Positions 7,843-15,680 are shown, counted from the first letter of the stretch. The stretch is 28,110 nt of DNA from Chloroflexota bacterium (GCA_016199405.1 JACQGS010000121.1:1-28110); one strand, 5' to 3'. The notes: a model not told the origin generated them from the sequence alone. Numbers and translations: made by a program.

Positions 7843-8104
7843 AGTCTTTGCGCTCCATTCTAGTTGGTTTTCGTGCGCTGAAAATCCGAATGATGTTCTC
7901 CGCAAGTTCGGTAAAGAACACAAGCAATAATCGTCTTTGAGTCGAGTGTCCAATGATGACTTCGCGGTCTTCTTCTATTGAATGGTCCTCATCGGGGAAG
8001 AGGACTGCTAGCGGGTCATCGAAAATCGTGCTTGCCTCGTCAAAACTCACCTTATGGTCTTTCAGGTTGGTCGCCGCTTTCTCTCTGTCCCACACAAATT
8101 TCAT
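7793..8104 (-). CDS. brnT: BrnT-family ribonuclease toxin
   Basis: The 103-residue product has the BrnT pattern: FVWDREKAATNLKDHKVSFDEA at the start, FDDPLAVLFPD, EDREVIIGHS, RLLLVFFTE, IIRIFSARKPTRMERKDYEE. BrnT is a small RelE-fold RNase. Toxin-first order with the antitoxin gene overlapping behind it is usual for this family. AAGGA lies 8 nt before the ATG at 8104. The pair sits between a HEPN-like membrane protein gene and fdhE, as an accessory cassette within the formate dehydrogenase region. Confidence 0.88.
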   Translation of the reverse strand: MKFVWDREKAATNLKDHKVSFDEASTIFDDPLAVLFPDEDHSIEEDREVIIGHSTQRRLLLVFFTELAENIIRIFSARKPTRMERKDYEENIYSYNPRNRRDA

Positions 8105-8189
8105 CTGATTCGTCCTTGCAATATGACACGCGGAATGATTCGTATTTCTGATGGTGGCGGCGAGCCGCGCTCACTTGAAAGAAGTACTG

Positions 8190-8303
8190 CTTAGAACGCT
8201 ACTGCCCGCCGCCGCGCCACGCCGAAATGCCAACAACCTTCACTCTAACCAATCCGCGATGCCAGAACGCACGCGTGACGTGGTCAGCGGGTGTCTGTTA
8301 GCC
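8190..8303. repeat. Imperfect palindrome resembling an attC-type recombination site
   Basis: On the minus strand GGCTAACA starts at 8303 and overlaps the TAA stop of the HEPN-like gene. GCGTTCTAAGC ends at 8190. The outer arms pair imperfectly (a CCCGCTGACCACGTCACGC-like arm against CCCGCCGCCGCGCCACGC) over about 30 bp. The AAC/GTT ends and the position over a stop codon recall integron attC sites, but the core sites do not fit the RYYYAAC/GTTRRRY consensus well. No integrase is in the window. Confidence 0.3.
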
Positions 8304-8981
8304 ATTCGTGCGTTCTTGGACTATCGTTGGCGTTCCAAACGCTTCTGCGCTCTCAATACCGCCGGGCTTGATGACTTGGGTAGAAAGTAGTTTGCGAATT
8401 GTTAGACCTACGTCAACTAGAGCGTAGATTTGACCAGAAGGGATATTGAATCCTGCGCGATGAATTACTTGATTGCGTACCTGCCAAAATTCGCGGAATA
8501 ATGAGACAACTTCCTGGGACACCAGTCCTCTCTCCGCAAGCTCCAAGACTTGGTGACTTGCAGACGCTTGCTGCGAGATTCCATGTTCTCTCGCAAGTCG
8601 TCGGGCTGCTTCTTCTATCTCAATTGCCACCAACAGTAGAACCGCGCGCGGGTCTGTTCCTGCCTCGGCTATGCGCTCAGCAACGTCTGGCGTTATTCCT
8701 TCCACCCGACGTTGCTGTCCTGATGATACTTGCGATTCTGCTTCCTCTACTTTTTCCGCTTTTTCACCGAGTCGCTCCACCTTTTCCACTAACTCAAATT
8801 CCAAAAGTCCGAATCGAAACTTGCGGATGTACGCTGCAACCTTCTCGATATCAGACCAGAGAATAGCAAGGCAAATGATACCGAAAAGGGCTAACGAGAT
8901 TTCATCAAGCCGCAAGTTTGGTAAGAGTGCACGTACGACAATGAAAGCGAGTGCAAGAGTTGCTACCGCGAATCTTTTCAT
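8298..8981 (-). CDS. Membrane-anchored protein with HEPN/DUF4145-like motif
   Basis: The 227-residue product has two N-terminal membrane segments (about 4-20 and 29-46), then a coiled-coil stretch (EKVERLGEKAEKVEEAE). A helical cytoplasmic domain follows, containing AVLLLVAIEIEEAARRLA, and FWQVRNQVIH near residue 170. The RNQVIH spells the RX4H motif of HEPN domains, which are often RNases or RNA-binding. Similar architecture is seen in DUF4145-type proteins. Its own promoter (9111-9139) and the palindrome over its stop codon suggest a stand-alone accessory gene. RNase activity is inference from one motif. Confidence 0.65.
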   Translation of the reverse strand: MKRFAVATLALAFIVVRALLPNLRLDEISLALFGIICLAILWSDIEKVAAYIRKFRFGLLEFELVEKVERLGEKAEKVEEAESQVSSGQQRRVEGITPDVAERIAEAGTDPRAVLLLVAIEIEEAARRLAREHGISQQASASHQVLELAERGLVSQEVVSLFREFWQVRNQVIHRAGFNIPSGQIYALVDVGLTIRKLLSTQVIKPGGIESAEAFGTPTIVQERTNG

Positions 8982-9110
8982 ATGTCACCTGTGGATTTGC
9001 GACTTGGAATGTCACGCTCGAATTGCAAGAGCATGACAGCTAAATTAGTGGTTTCCCGCACTCAAGGTTTGCAATCCACGCTTTGCTTTCGTTGCCTCTC
9101 ACGCGCGCGC

Positions 9111-9139
9111 ATTATACCGCGCCTGCAAATTCATTTCAA
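9111..9139 (-). promoter_or_regulatory. Sigma-70-type promoter of the HEPN-like gene
   Basis: Minus strand: TTGAAA (9134-9139), 17-nt spacer, TATAAT (9111-9116). The start ATG lies about 125 nt downstream at 8981. It follows directly after the terminator of the formate dehydrogenase operon. Confidence 0.75.
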
Positions 9140-9145
9140 CTACAA

Positions 9146-9190
9146 AAAGCAAGGGAATCCAGAACGCACGCTCCAGATTCCCTTTGATTT
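9146..9190. terminator. Rho-independent terminator (bidirectional) after fdh operon
   Basis: AAGGGAATC (9151-9159) pairs with GATTCCCTT (9176-9184). The minus strand continues GCTTTTTG and the plus strand TGATTTTT. It ends the fdhA-fdhB-nrfD transcript before the next promoter. Confidence 0.7.
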
Positions 9191-9208
9191 TTCCTCTTCT
9201 CGATTGTT

Positions 9209-9240
9209 AGGGGCAGAGCGTTCCTCACGCGTCTGCCCCT
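9209..9240. repeat. Hairpin repeat AGGGGCAGA/TCTGCCCCT
   Basis: A 9-bp perfect stem (9209-9217 with 9232-9240) plus an inner GCG/CGC pair, flanked by TAC. It resembles the G-rich palindrome inserted in the lysE-type gene at 23278-23298. Confidence 0.55.
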
Positions 9241-9265
9241 ACAACTTACTTTACTGCTTGCCGAA

Positions 9266-9294
9266 GTGCGACGCATTTCTAAAATGCGTCGCAC
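9266..9294. repeat. Perfect 13-bp hairpin GTGCGACGCATTT
   Basis: GTGCGACGCATTT and AAATGCGTCGCAC flank a CTA loop, 12 bp downstream of the nrfD stop. No T-run follows on the minus strand, so it is more likely a dispersed palindrome or mRNA 3' stabiliser than a terminator. Confidence 0.6.
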
Positions 9295-9306
9295 CTTTCT
9301 CACCAC

Positions 9307-10188
9307 TCACGTATTGCCGGCTTGCACGATGCTGATGCGCAGCAGCGCGCCGCCGAGCAAAACGAGAATCGCCGTGATGAGCACGAGCGTACTCGCCGAC
9401 ATTCCGGAACGACTGCCGTACCAGTTCAACCCAAGTGGAACGAGCACGCCGAGTAAAACTGCGCCGCCCCAAAACATCAACGCGTACGCGCCGCTGACTA
9501 ACGGCGCGGCGAATTGACCGGCAACGAGAACGATGCCCACGATGAGCAACAACTCGAGGAACATCACGAGCCGATCAAAATTCTCCAACTGCTCAAACGC
9601 TTCGCCGGAAGCCATCTTGCGAATCGCCATGACCAGCGCGATGGCTGCCGCGCCGGACGACGCGCCCGATGCGATGAACAGCGTGCCAAGGAGCGGATCC
9701 GTCGCCGCCCAAAATGGACGCGCCGTCAAATTCAGCAACACGCCGGTGTAACCCGCGATGAAAAACCCGGCAACTGAACCGACGATCGCATACAACTTGC
9801 GCGGGATGCGGTTGTACAGATTGGAGAACGGCGCGAACTTGAGCTTGCCGTCCGCGATCAGATTGTCCACGAACGAAAGAAACGACATGCCGCCGAAAAT
9901 CAGCAACGCCCACGATCCGAACGACACGGGCGATAGCCAATTCACGGTGGTGAACAGATTGAAGAAACGCGTCGGCTGACCCAAATCGCCGATCAAAAAG
10001 ATCGGACACAAGAGAGCCAGCGGAAACGCGACATAGTACGCAACCTTGCTGATCTCGCGATGTTTTTCCGCGCCGACGAACTCCAACAGCGAGCCGATAA
10101 AGTACGCGCCCGCCGCCGTTCCGCCGACAAAAAAGTACATCGCGATATAGTACCATTCCCAGCCCGGCGCTTGCGATTCGGGACTCAT
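9307..10188 (-). CDS. nrfD: NrfD/PsrC-family membrane subunit of formate dehydrogenase
   Basis: The 293-residue protein has about eight membrane segments, starting WYYIAMYFFVGGTAAGAYF and ending near VLITAILVLLGGALL. This is the NrfD/PsrC fold, which anchors a molybdoenzyme to the membrane and passes electrons from its Fe-S subunit to menaquinone. Conserved GGTAAGAY and the LLNLTARPFW loop fit the family. It overlaps fdhB by 4 bp (ATGA), so it is the third gene of the operon. It replaces the cytochrome b subunit (FdnI) of the E. coli enzyme. Haem ligands are absent, as expected. Confidence 0.92.
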   Translation of the reverse strand: MSPESQAPGWEWYYIAMYFFVGGTAAGAYFIGSLLEFVGAEKHREISKVAYYVAFPLALLCPIFLIGDLGQPTRFFNLFTTVNWLSPVSFGSWALLIFGGMSFLSFVDNLIADGKLKFAPFSNLYNRIPRKLYAIVGSVAGFFIAGYTGVLLNLTARPFWAATDPLLGTLFIASGASSGAAAIALVMAIRKMASGEAFEQLENFDRLVMFLELLLIVGIVLVAGQFAAPLVSGAYALMFWGGAVLLGVLVPLGLNWYGSRSGMSASTLVLITAILVLLGGALLRISIVQAGNT

Positions 10189-11003
10189 TGTTTCACCTCC
10201 GCATTCGCGCGCGCACCGCGTTCACGGAACGCGAACAGCGCGGCAAGTCCGGTGATTACCGCGCCAACTGCCGTAAAGCCCGTCGAGAGCAGCAAACGAC
10301 GTTGCGGTACGACCGGATTTTCCGGTTGACCGTACACCGACGGCTTGTCGAGCAAGAGATAGAATACGTTCAGCCCGCCGGCTTCGTTGTAGCCGTAGAT
10401 GTTCGCCTTCGCTTGCCCCAACGTTTTGAGTTGTGCGAGCCGCGCATCGGCTTTCTTGCGTAGATCGCCGGTGTCGCCGAACAGGATCGAGCCGGTCGGA
10501 CACGCTTTCGCGCACGCGGTGCCGAGTCCGTTGTGAATGCGATCGTCGCACAGCGTGCATTTGTGAACCGTCTTGGTCTTTTCATTGAACGAGATCACAC
10601 CGAACGGACACGCCGGAATGCAGTACTTGCAGCCGATGCAAACTTCTTGCTGCACGAACACATTGCCGGTATCCGCGCGGCGCACGATCGCGCTCACGGG
10701 ACACGCGTTCAAACAGCCCGCGTCGTTGCAGTGCTTGCACGAATCGCTCATGAACAACCAGCGTCCGCCTTCGCGCGAATCGCTGAATTGTTCGATGAAT
10801 CTGACGCGCCGCCAGTCGGTCGCACTCAACGAACCGGTATTGTCGTACGAGTCGCCGGTAAAGTTGATCGCGATGCCGCCTTTGAACGGATCGCCTTTGA
10901 AATGGCTCGGCTCGGGTTCGAGCGCGTTCCATTCCTTGCACGCGACCTGACACGCTTTACAGCCGGTGCAGATGGACGTATCGACAAACATGCCTTTTGC
11001 CAT
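10185..11003 (-). CDS. fdhB: Formate dehydrogenase iron-sulfur subunit (four 4Fe-4S clusters)
   Basis: The 272-residue product carries four ferredoxin-type cysteine groups: CTGCKACQVACKEWN, CKHCNDAGCLNACP, CIGCKYCIPACPFGV and CTLCDDRIHNGLGTACAKACP. This is the DMSO-reductase-family electron-transfer subunit. A C-terminal membrane helix (LLLSTGFTAVGAVITGLAALFA) anchors it, as in FdnH. It relays electrons from the molybdenum site of FdhA to the NrfD subunit. The start ATG shares one base with the fdhA stop (TAATG) and its end overlaps nrfD by 4 bp, so the three are tightly coupled. It has no signal of its own and should travel with FdhA through Tat. Confidence 0.94.
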   Translation of the reverse strand: MAKGMFVDTSICTGCKACQVACKEWNALEPEPSHFKGDPFKGGIAINFTGDSYDNTGSLSATDWRRVRFIEQFSDSREGGRWLFMSDSCKHCNDAGCLNACPVSAIVRRADTGNVFVQQEVCIGCKYCIPACPFGVISFNEKTKTVHKCTLCDDRIHNGLGTACAKACPTGSILFGDTGDLRKKADARLAQLKTLGQAKANIYGYNEAGGLNVFYLLLDKPSVYGQPENPVVPQRRLLLSTGFTAVGAVITGLAALFAFRERGARANAEVKQ

Positions 11004-14000
11004 TATGCACCTGCCTTTTCGATATTACACGTAAACACTTTGGCTTCATGGATCGAAACGTTCGGATCCGCGACGAGCGCGGTGAGATTGTTCACCACAT
11101 CGCCATTCGCCGCGCCTTGCCAGCCCCAGTGCCACGGGATACCGATTTCGTGAATCGTTTTGCCGCTGATGTTGAACGGACGCATCCGCCGTGTGACGAG
11201 CGCGCGCGCTTTGATCTGACCGCGCGCGGTCTTGATATTCACAAACTCGCCGTTCTTCACGCCTTTCTCGGCCGCGAGTTCCGGCGAAATTTCGGTGAAG
11301 AGTTCCGGTTGCAATTCCGCGAGCCACGGCAGCCAGCGGCTCATCGTGCCGCTCAGATGATGCTCGGTGAGACGGTACGTCGAGATGACGATCGGATACG
11401 CCGGGTCGGCGACTTTGTGGTAATCATTTCCTTCGACATTGAACACCTTGGCGATCGGACTGGCTTGCTGCTTGTAGACCGGATTCGCGACCGGCGATTC
11501 GTACGGTTCGTAATGTGTCGGCAATGGACCGTCCACCAGACCGGTCGGCGCAAAGAGCCATGCCTTGCCGTCCGCCTTCATGATGAACGGATCGTTGCCG
11601 CGCAGCCAGTCGAACGCGATGCCATTGTCAATGCCTTTGTTGTCCGGCTTTTTCGTGCCTTGAAAGTCCGGAATTTCGCCGGCGTGCGATGTCCATGCGC
11701 CGGCGTTGTTGTTCAGTGTCGCATCCCAGTAAACGAGTTTCTTTTTCTCCGACCACGGCTTCCCGTCGGGATCCGCCGACGCGCGGTTGTACATGATGTG
11801 GCGATTGGCGGGCCACGCAAAGCCCCAGTTCGGCGAAATCCACGCATCGCCTTGACGACGCGCGGCATTGTTCTTGCCTTCCGATGGAATGACGCCGGTG
11901 TAAATCCACGACGCGCCGGCGGTTTTGCCATCTTCGCGGAAGAGAACGAAACTGCTCAACGGTGTGCCCTTGGCGAGCGTGACATTGCCTTGCGCGTCTT
12001 TGATGTCTTCAAACGCATAGCCGTTGATTTCTTTCAGGAGCTTGTACGCGGACGGCTCATCTTTGATGCGCCAGTTTGCGACTTCGGCTGGCTCGGGCTC
12101 GTAATTCCACAGCAAATTCTTGATGCCCCAATCGCGATTCTCAGTTGAATTCTTGTACAACGCGATCACACGCTTGCCGAGGTGATACGTGAACCACGTA
12201 TCACTGCGTGCATCGTCCGGCGGATCGGCGGCTTTGTCGTGCTGTTGCAAAAGCCGCTGCGTGTTCGTGAACGATCCTTCCATTTCCGCGACGCCTGCCG
12301 CGGGCAAAAAGAACACTTCGGTCTTGATGTCGGCAGATTTCAATTCGCCGGATTTGATTTCCGGTGAATTGCGCCAGAACGCCGCCGTTTCCGTTTCAAA
12401 GTAATCGCGCACGACCATCCAGTCGAGTTTCGCGAGCGCTTTGCGCTGAAAGCGCGCGTTCTGTCCACCGACCGCGGGATTCTGTCCCATCACAAAAAAT
12501 CCTTTGATCTTGCCCGCCATCATGTCGACGAAAATCGGCATGTGCGAGTGATCGCCGGTAATTTTGGGATGATAGTCGTAGCCGTAATCGTTCGCGGCGG
12601 TCGCGGCATCGCCCCATTGCGCCTTGAAGTACGACACGATCCATTTGGGCGCATTGCCCCAGAACGCCGTGATGCCGAGACCGGTCGTCGCGGTCACGGC
12701 GTAATCTTTCAAGGTATCGTGCGCGACACGCGCGTCCGGCATCGGAAGATAACCGGGGAGCGAGTGATACAGCGTTGCGATATCGGTCGAGCCCTGAATC
12801 GTCGCGTGACCGCGCAAGGCGAGCACGCCGCCGCCGGGACGCCCGATGTTGCCGAGCAGCGCCTGCAACATACCGGCGGTGCGGATGATTTGCACACCGG
12901 TCGTGTGCTGCGTCCAGCCGACTGCATAGGTGATGTTGCACGTCTTGTCGGCGCCGGAATTGTTCAGCAAGGTATTCGCGACTTGGAGGAACGTTTCTTT
13001 CGAGCAGCCGCAAACTTTTTCGACCATCTCGGGTGTATAGCGCGCGTAATGTTTCTTGAGGATTTGGAAAACCGTTTGCGGGTTTTGCAGCGTCAGATCG
13101 GTCTTGGGACGACCGGGCACACGCGCGAAAAGCAGGTCGGTGTACGGTCCGACGTTCGCGGTTTGCGGCGTCGGCGCGGCATCGCGTTGATATTGCCATG
13201 ACGCGTTCGCGTACGATTTGCCGTCCGCCGAAATGCCGGAGAAGACACCCTCGAGGTCTTCCGTATCTTTGTAATCCGCGCTGACCAGCGTTGCCGCGTT
13301 CGTATAGTTCGCGACGTAGGATTTGAAGAAGGGTTCGTTGTTCCAGCGGGCGCTGTTGATCACGTGATTGATCAGCGCGCCAAGGAACAGGATGTCCGTG
13401 CCCGCGCGAATCGGCGCGTGAATGTCGCACATCGCGGAGGTGCGCGTAAAACGCGGATCAACGTGCATCAAGACCGCGCCGTGTTCCGTTTTGGCTTTGA
13501 GGGGCCAGCGAAACGCGACCGGATGACACTCTGCCATGTTCGAGCCCATGATCATGACCGCATCGGAATTTTGCAGGTCACGCGCAAAGGTGGTAGCCGC
13601 ACCGCGGCCGAATGAGACCCCCAGACCGGGGACCGAGGCGGAGTGTCAGATCCGCGCCTGATTTTCGAGATAGACGACGCCGAGCGCGTGCATCAACTTT
13701 TGATGCGCGTAATTCCACTCGTTGTCCATCGTCGCGCCGCCGAGCGAGGCGAGCGCGTATGTGTTCATCACTTTTTTCTTGACGGCGCCGCCGCCCGCGG
13801 CAGGCATGTCAACGGTTTCGTTGAAATTCTTATCGCGCGTATCTTTGGTGAGTTGCGCGATGCGCGTCATCGCGTCGTCAAGCGACATGTCTTCCCACTT
13901 GTCACTGCCGGGCGCGCGATGTTTTACTTTCGTCCAACGGAGCGCGTTGTTGACGAGTTGGTACGTCGCCGCGCCTTTCGGGCAGAGGGTGCCTTCGTTG

Positions 14001-14269
14001 ACCGGAGAATCGGGATTGCCTTGGATGTCGATGATTTTTCCGGTCGCCGTGTCGACGGTGGCGATTTGTCCGCAACCGACCGCACAGTACGGGCAGATTG
14101 TGGGAACTTCTTTGCCTTTTTTGATCGGAACACTCGCCGCGCTCGCATGCACCAGTCGCGTGTCGAGACCGAATCCGATCAATTCGGCGGCGACAGTGCT
14201 TCCCGCCACACCGGCAGAAACTTTCAGAAAATCGCGGCGGGAGATGGGGTTACTTTTTACGTCATGCAT
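11003..14269 (-). CDS. fdhA: Selenocysteine formate dehydrogenase catalytic subunit, Tat-exported
   Basis: This is one 1088-residue gene read through an in-frame TGA (13646-13648, residue 208). The N-terminus has a Tat signal (SRRDFLK, residues 10-16). A 4Fe-4S motif follows at C59, C62, C66 and C96 (CPYCAVGCG ... CPKG). The TGA lies in NQARI-U-HSASVPGLG, where E. coli FdnG has QARI-U-HGP; downstream MGSNMAECHPVAFRW and DPRFTRTSAMCDIHAPIRAGTD align with FdnG. The C-terminal part holds the MGD-binding domain (HEIGIPWHWGWQG). I chose ATG 14269 because AAGGGAGGG lies 9 nt upstream; an ATG at 14290 has no such site. It oxidises formate outside the membrane and feeds FdhB and NrfD. It needs SelA, SelB, SelC and SelD from elsewhere. 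Confidence 0.95.
13616..13648 (-). promoter_or_regulatory. Bacterial SECIS element with UGA selenocysteine codon
   Basis: On the minus strand the UGA (13648-13646) is followed by 11 nt and then a hairpin at 13634-13616. GGUCCCC pairs with GGGGGUC through G-C pairs and two G-U wobbles, around a GGUCU loop. E. coli fdhF has the same GGUCU loop at the same codon offset. The loop G and U are the SelB contacts known from E. coli. Confidence 0.9.
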
Positions 14270-14298
14270 ATGCAAATGCCCTCCCTTCATTCACAACG

Positions 14299-14338
14299 AT
14301 TTTTCGTTCTGAGATTTTTCGTTCGGTATTTTTCGACT
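14299..14338 (-). repeat. Three ATTTTTCG repeats in fdhA leader
   Basis: ATTTTTCGTTC at 14299 and 14314 and ATTTTTCGACT at 14328 are spaced 15 and 14 nt apart. On the transcript they read as GAAAAAU repeats between an orphan Shine-Dalgarno and the real fdhA start. They could be protein or RNA binding sites or a low-complexity spacer. Confidence 0.45.
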
Positions 14339-14343
14339 CGACT

Positions 14344-14354
14344 TCACCTCCTTC
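14344..14354 (-). promoter_or_regulatory. Orphan perfect Shine-Dalgarno sequence in fdhA leader
   Basis: Minus strand GAAGGAGGTGA includes the full AAGGAGGTGA complement of the 16S 3' end. No ATG, GTG or TTG follows at normal spacing; the fdhA ATG is 75 nt away and has its own AAGGGAGGG. It may be a ribosome standby site or a relic. Confidence 0.5.
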
Positions 14355-14370
14355 GCAAGTATTAAAACAC

Positions 14371-14400
14371 AAAGAGGCAGACGAATCCATCTGCCTCTTT
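14371..14400 (-). terminator. Attenuator-like hairpin in fdhA leader
   Basis: AAAGAGGCAGA and TCTGCCTCTTT form an 11-bp perfect stem with an 8-nt loop. On the minus strand it is followed by GTGTTTTAAT. It lies between the fdh promoter and fdhA, and its foot overlaps the stop codon of a 17-codon leader frame, so it could act as a conditional terminator. Confidence 0.6.
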
Positions 14401-14453
14401 TAACCGGCTTCCTGTCGGTGAATAAGAATACCAAAATTGTTCGACGACTTCAT
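14400..14453 (-). CDS. Putative 17-residue leader peptide upstream of fdhA
   Basis: An ATG at 14453 opens a 17-codon frame (MKSSNNFGILIHRQEAG) ending in TAA at the foot of the hairpin at 14371-14400. CAGGGAGGG lies 7 nt before the ATG, and the promoter start point is about 43 nt upstream. The start codon itself lies in a small GTTCGA/TCGAAC stem. There is no run of one amino acid as in classical attenuators. Translation could alter folding of the downstream hairpin. No function is known. Confidence 0.45.
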   Translation of the reverse strand: MKSSNNFGILIHRQEAG

Positions 14454-14502
14454 CGAACTTCCCTCCCTGCATTATTACAGGTCTTGCTCAAGTTGCGGGG
14501 CA

Positions 14503-14532
14503 ATTATACGAGAAATTGCCGTTCCCTGTCAA
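14503..14532 (-). promoter_or_regulatory. Consensus sigma-70 promoter of the fdhA-fdhB-nrfD operon
   Basis: Minus strand TTGACA (14527-14532), 18-nt spacer, TATAAT (14503-14508). Transcription should start near 14496, giving a leader of about 225 nt before the fdhA ATG. Confidence 0.8.
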
Positions 14533-14615
14533 CGGGGGTTGCTTTGCTGATCTCCCCAATTAATAAATGTTTACGTATCGCCAACACAAATGGTTTGGTG
14601 GGGGTGCCCGAAAAG

Positions 14616-15299
14616 CTAATTTAGGGAAAACTTGCCTTGCCCGGCTGACCGCGTCGGATGCTCGGCAAATATTTTCAGCCGCACGATTTCACGTCCGCTG
14701 TACGTCGCGACGCGACGCAAGCGATCTGCGCAGTTGGTCATCTCCAACAACGTTTGGCGGTCGGCATTGCCCAATTGCAGACGCATCGCCAGGACAAACG
14801 CTAGATGATCCGGATTATCCGGCAACGATCGCATTTCGCCGGGCAGGTCTACTTGGGCTTTGCTGATCGCGGCGAGAAGGTTGAGAATATCCAAAAAGCC
14901 TCGGCGCGCTTCATCTGCCGCGCGCTGGATCTCGTCGGCATCCGCCGGCTCATCGTCCCACAATTCGATACGTCCAGTTTGATAGGCGCGCCCGCCCAAC
15001 AATTCCAACACGCGAAAGCGCCGCGTGCCTTTGACGATGATATTCAGCCGTCCATCCGGTAAATGCGAAACCTCTTCAATTTGGGCGAGCGTTCCCACTT
15101 GAAAAGGAATCGCCGGCGCGCCCACCTCAAGCCCATCGCGAATCAGCAAAACCCCAAAGCCGATCTCTTCTTCAATGCAGCGCGCCATCATCTCGCGATA
15201 GCGCGGCTCAAAGATGTGCAACGGCAGGCGTTGAAATGGAAAGAGGACCGTGTGGAGCGGAAAAAGCGGCAAGTCGTTTTCGGGAAATTTCATTTTCAT
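14616..15299 (-). CDS. LON substrate-binding (PUA-like) domain protein
   Basis: The 227-residue protein is only the N-terminal substrate-binding domain of Lon, without ATPase or protease parts. It starts with the typical LPLFPLHTVLFPFQRLPLHIFEPRYREMM, then FGVLLIRDG, and RLNIIVKGTRRFRVLEL. The second half is helical (DNPDHLAFVLAMRL ... RQTLLEM). Length is normal for the stand-alone family. It may bind unfolded or damaged proteins, but its role is not known. ATGs at 15299 and 15293 are both possible. It lies upstream of the fdh operon on the same strand, but the consensus promoter at 14503-14532 makes the two independent. Confidence 0.9.
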   Translation of the reverse strand: MKMKFPENDLPLFPLHTVLFPFQRLPLHIFEPRYREMMARCIEEEIGFGVLLIRDGLEVGAPAIPFQVGTLAQIEEVSHLPDGRLNIIVKGTRRFRVLELLGGRAYQTGRIELWDDEPADADEIQRAADEARRGFLDILNLLAAISKAQVDLPGEMRSLPDNPDHLAFVLAMRLQLGNADRQTLLEMTNCADRLRRVATYSGREIVRLKIFAEHPTRSAGQGKFSLN

Positions 15300-15330
15300 T
15301 CTATTTTAGCAATGTCACATTCGTTTTTCC

Positions 15331-15359
15331 GCCACAGAGGACACAGGAACCACAGAGAA
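15331..15359. repeat. CACAGAGGACACAG-type low-complexity repeat
   Basis: CCACAGAGG, ACACAGGAA and CCACAGAGA follow one another with roughly 9-10 nt spacing between acpP and the LON-domain gene. Confidence 0.5.
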
Positions 15360-15375
15360 AAAACAAATCACCAAC

Positions 15376-15403
15376 CAAAAAGGGAACGCGTATCCGCGTT
15401 CCC
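15376..15403 (-). terminator. Rho-independent terminator of acpP
   Basis: Minus strand GGGAACGCG, loop GATA, CGCGTTCCC, then TTTTTGG. The 9-bp GC-rich stem with a T-run lies 38 bp after the acpP stop. Confidence 0.85.
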
Positions 15404-15440
15404 AATTTGATCCGACTTGCATTTGATTTGGAGCCGCGCA

Positions 15441-15680
15441 TTATTTCTTGTGCGAGTCCAAATAGGTGACCGCCTCGCCCACCGTCGTGATTCGCTGCGC
15501 TTCTTCGTCCGAAATCTCGCCGCCAAATTTCTCTTCGAATTCCATGATCAATTCGACGAGATCGAGCGAGTCCGCTTCGAGGTCTTCGCGAAAGCGCGCG
15601 GCGGAAACCACCTTGCTCGCGTCCACCCCTAATTTTTCAACGATGATCGCTTTCACTTGTTCAAACGTATCGCCGGCCAT
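15441..15680 (-). CDS. acpP: Acyl carrier protein
   Basis: The 79-residue acidic protein has the phosphopantetheine site in DLEADSLDLVELIMEFEEKFG, with the DSL serine near residue 39. It carries acyl chains during fatty acid synthesis in the cytoplasm. The ATG at 15680 follows AGGAGGAAAA; an in-frame ATG at 15752 would lie inside the promoter and is rejected. It stands alone with its own promoter and terminator, not beside fab genes. Confidence 0.95.
   Translation of the reverse strand: MAGDTFEQVKAIIVEKLGVDASKVVSAARFREDLEADSLDLVELIMEFEEKFGGEISDEEAQRITTVGEAVTYLDSHKK

Noticed and set aside
9266..9294. Rho-independent terminator of nrfD
   Set aside because: The hairpin is perfect but lacks a T-run on the minus strand; the better terminator is at 9146-9190.
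10997..12148. Long plus-strand frame opposite fdhA
   Set aside because: Arg/His/Val-rich product with no motifs, antisense to a clear conserved gene.
11003..13555. Separate gene for the C-terminal part of formate dehydrogenase starting at 13555
   Set aside because: The frame is continuous with the upstream part through the TGA at 13646-13648, which sits at the Sec site with a SECIS hairpin; the Met at 13555 is internal (VMIMGSN).
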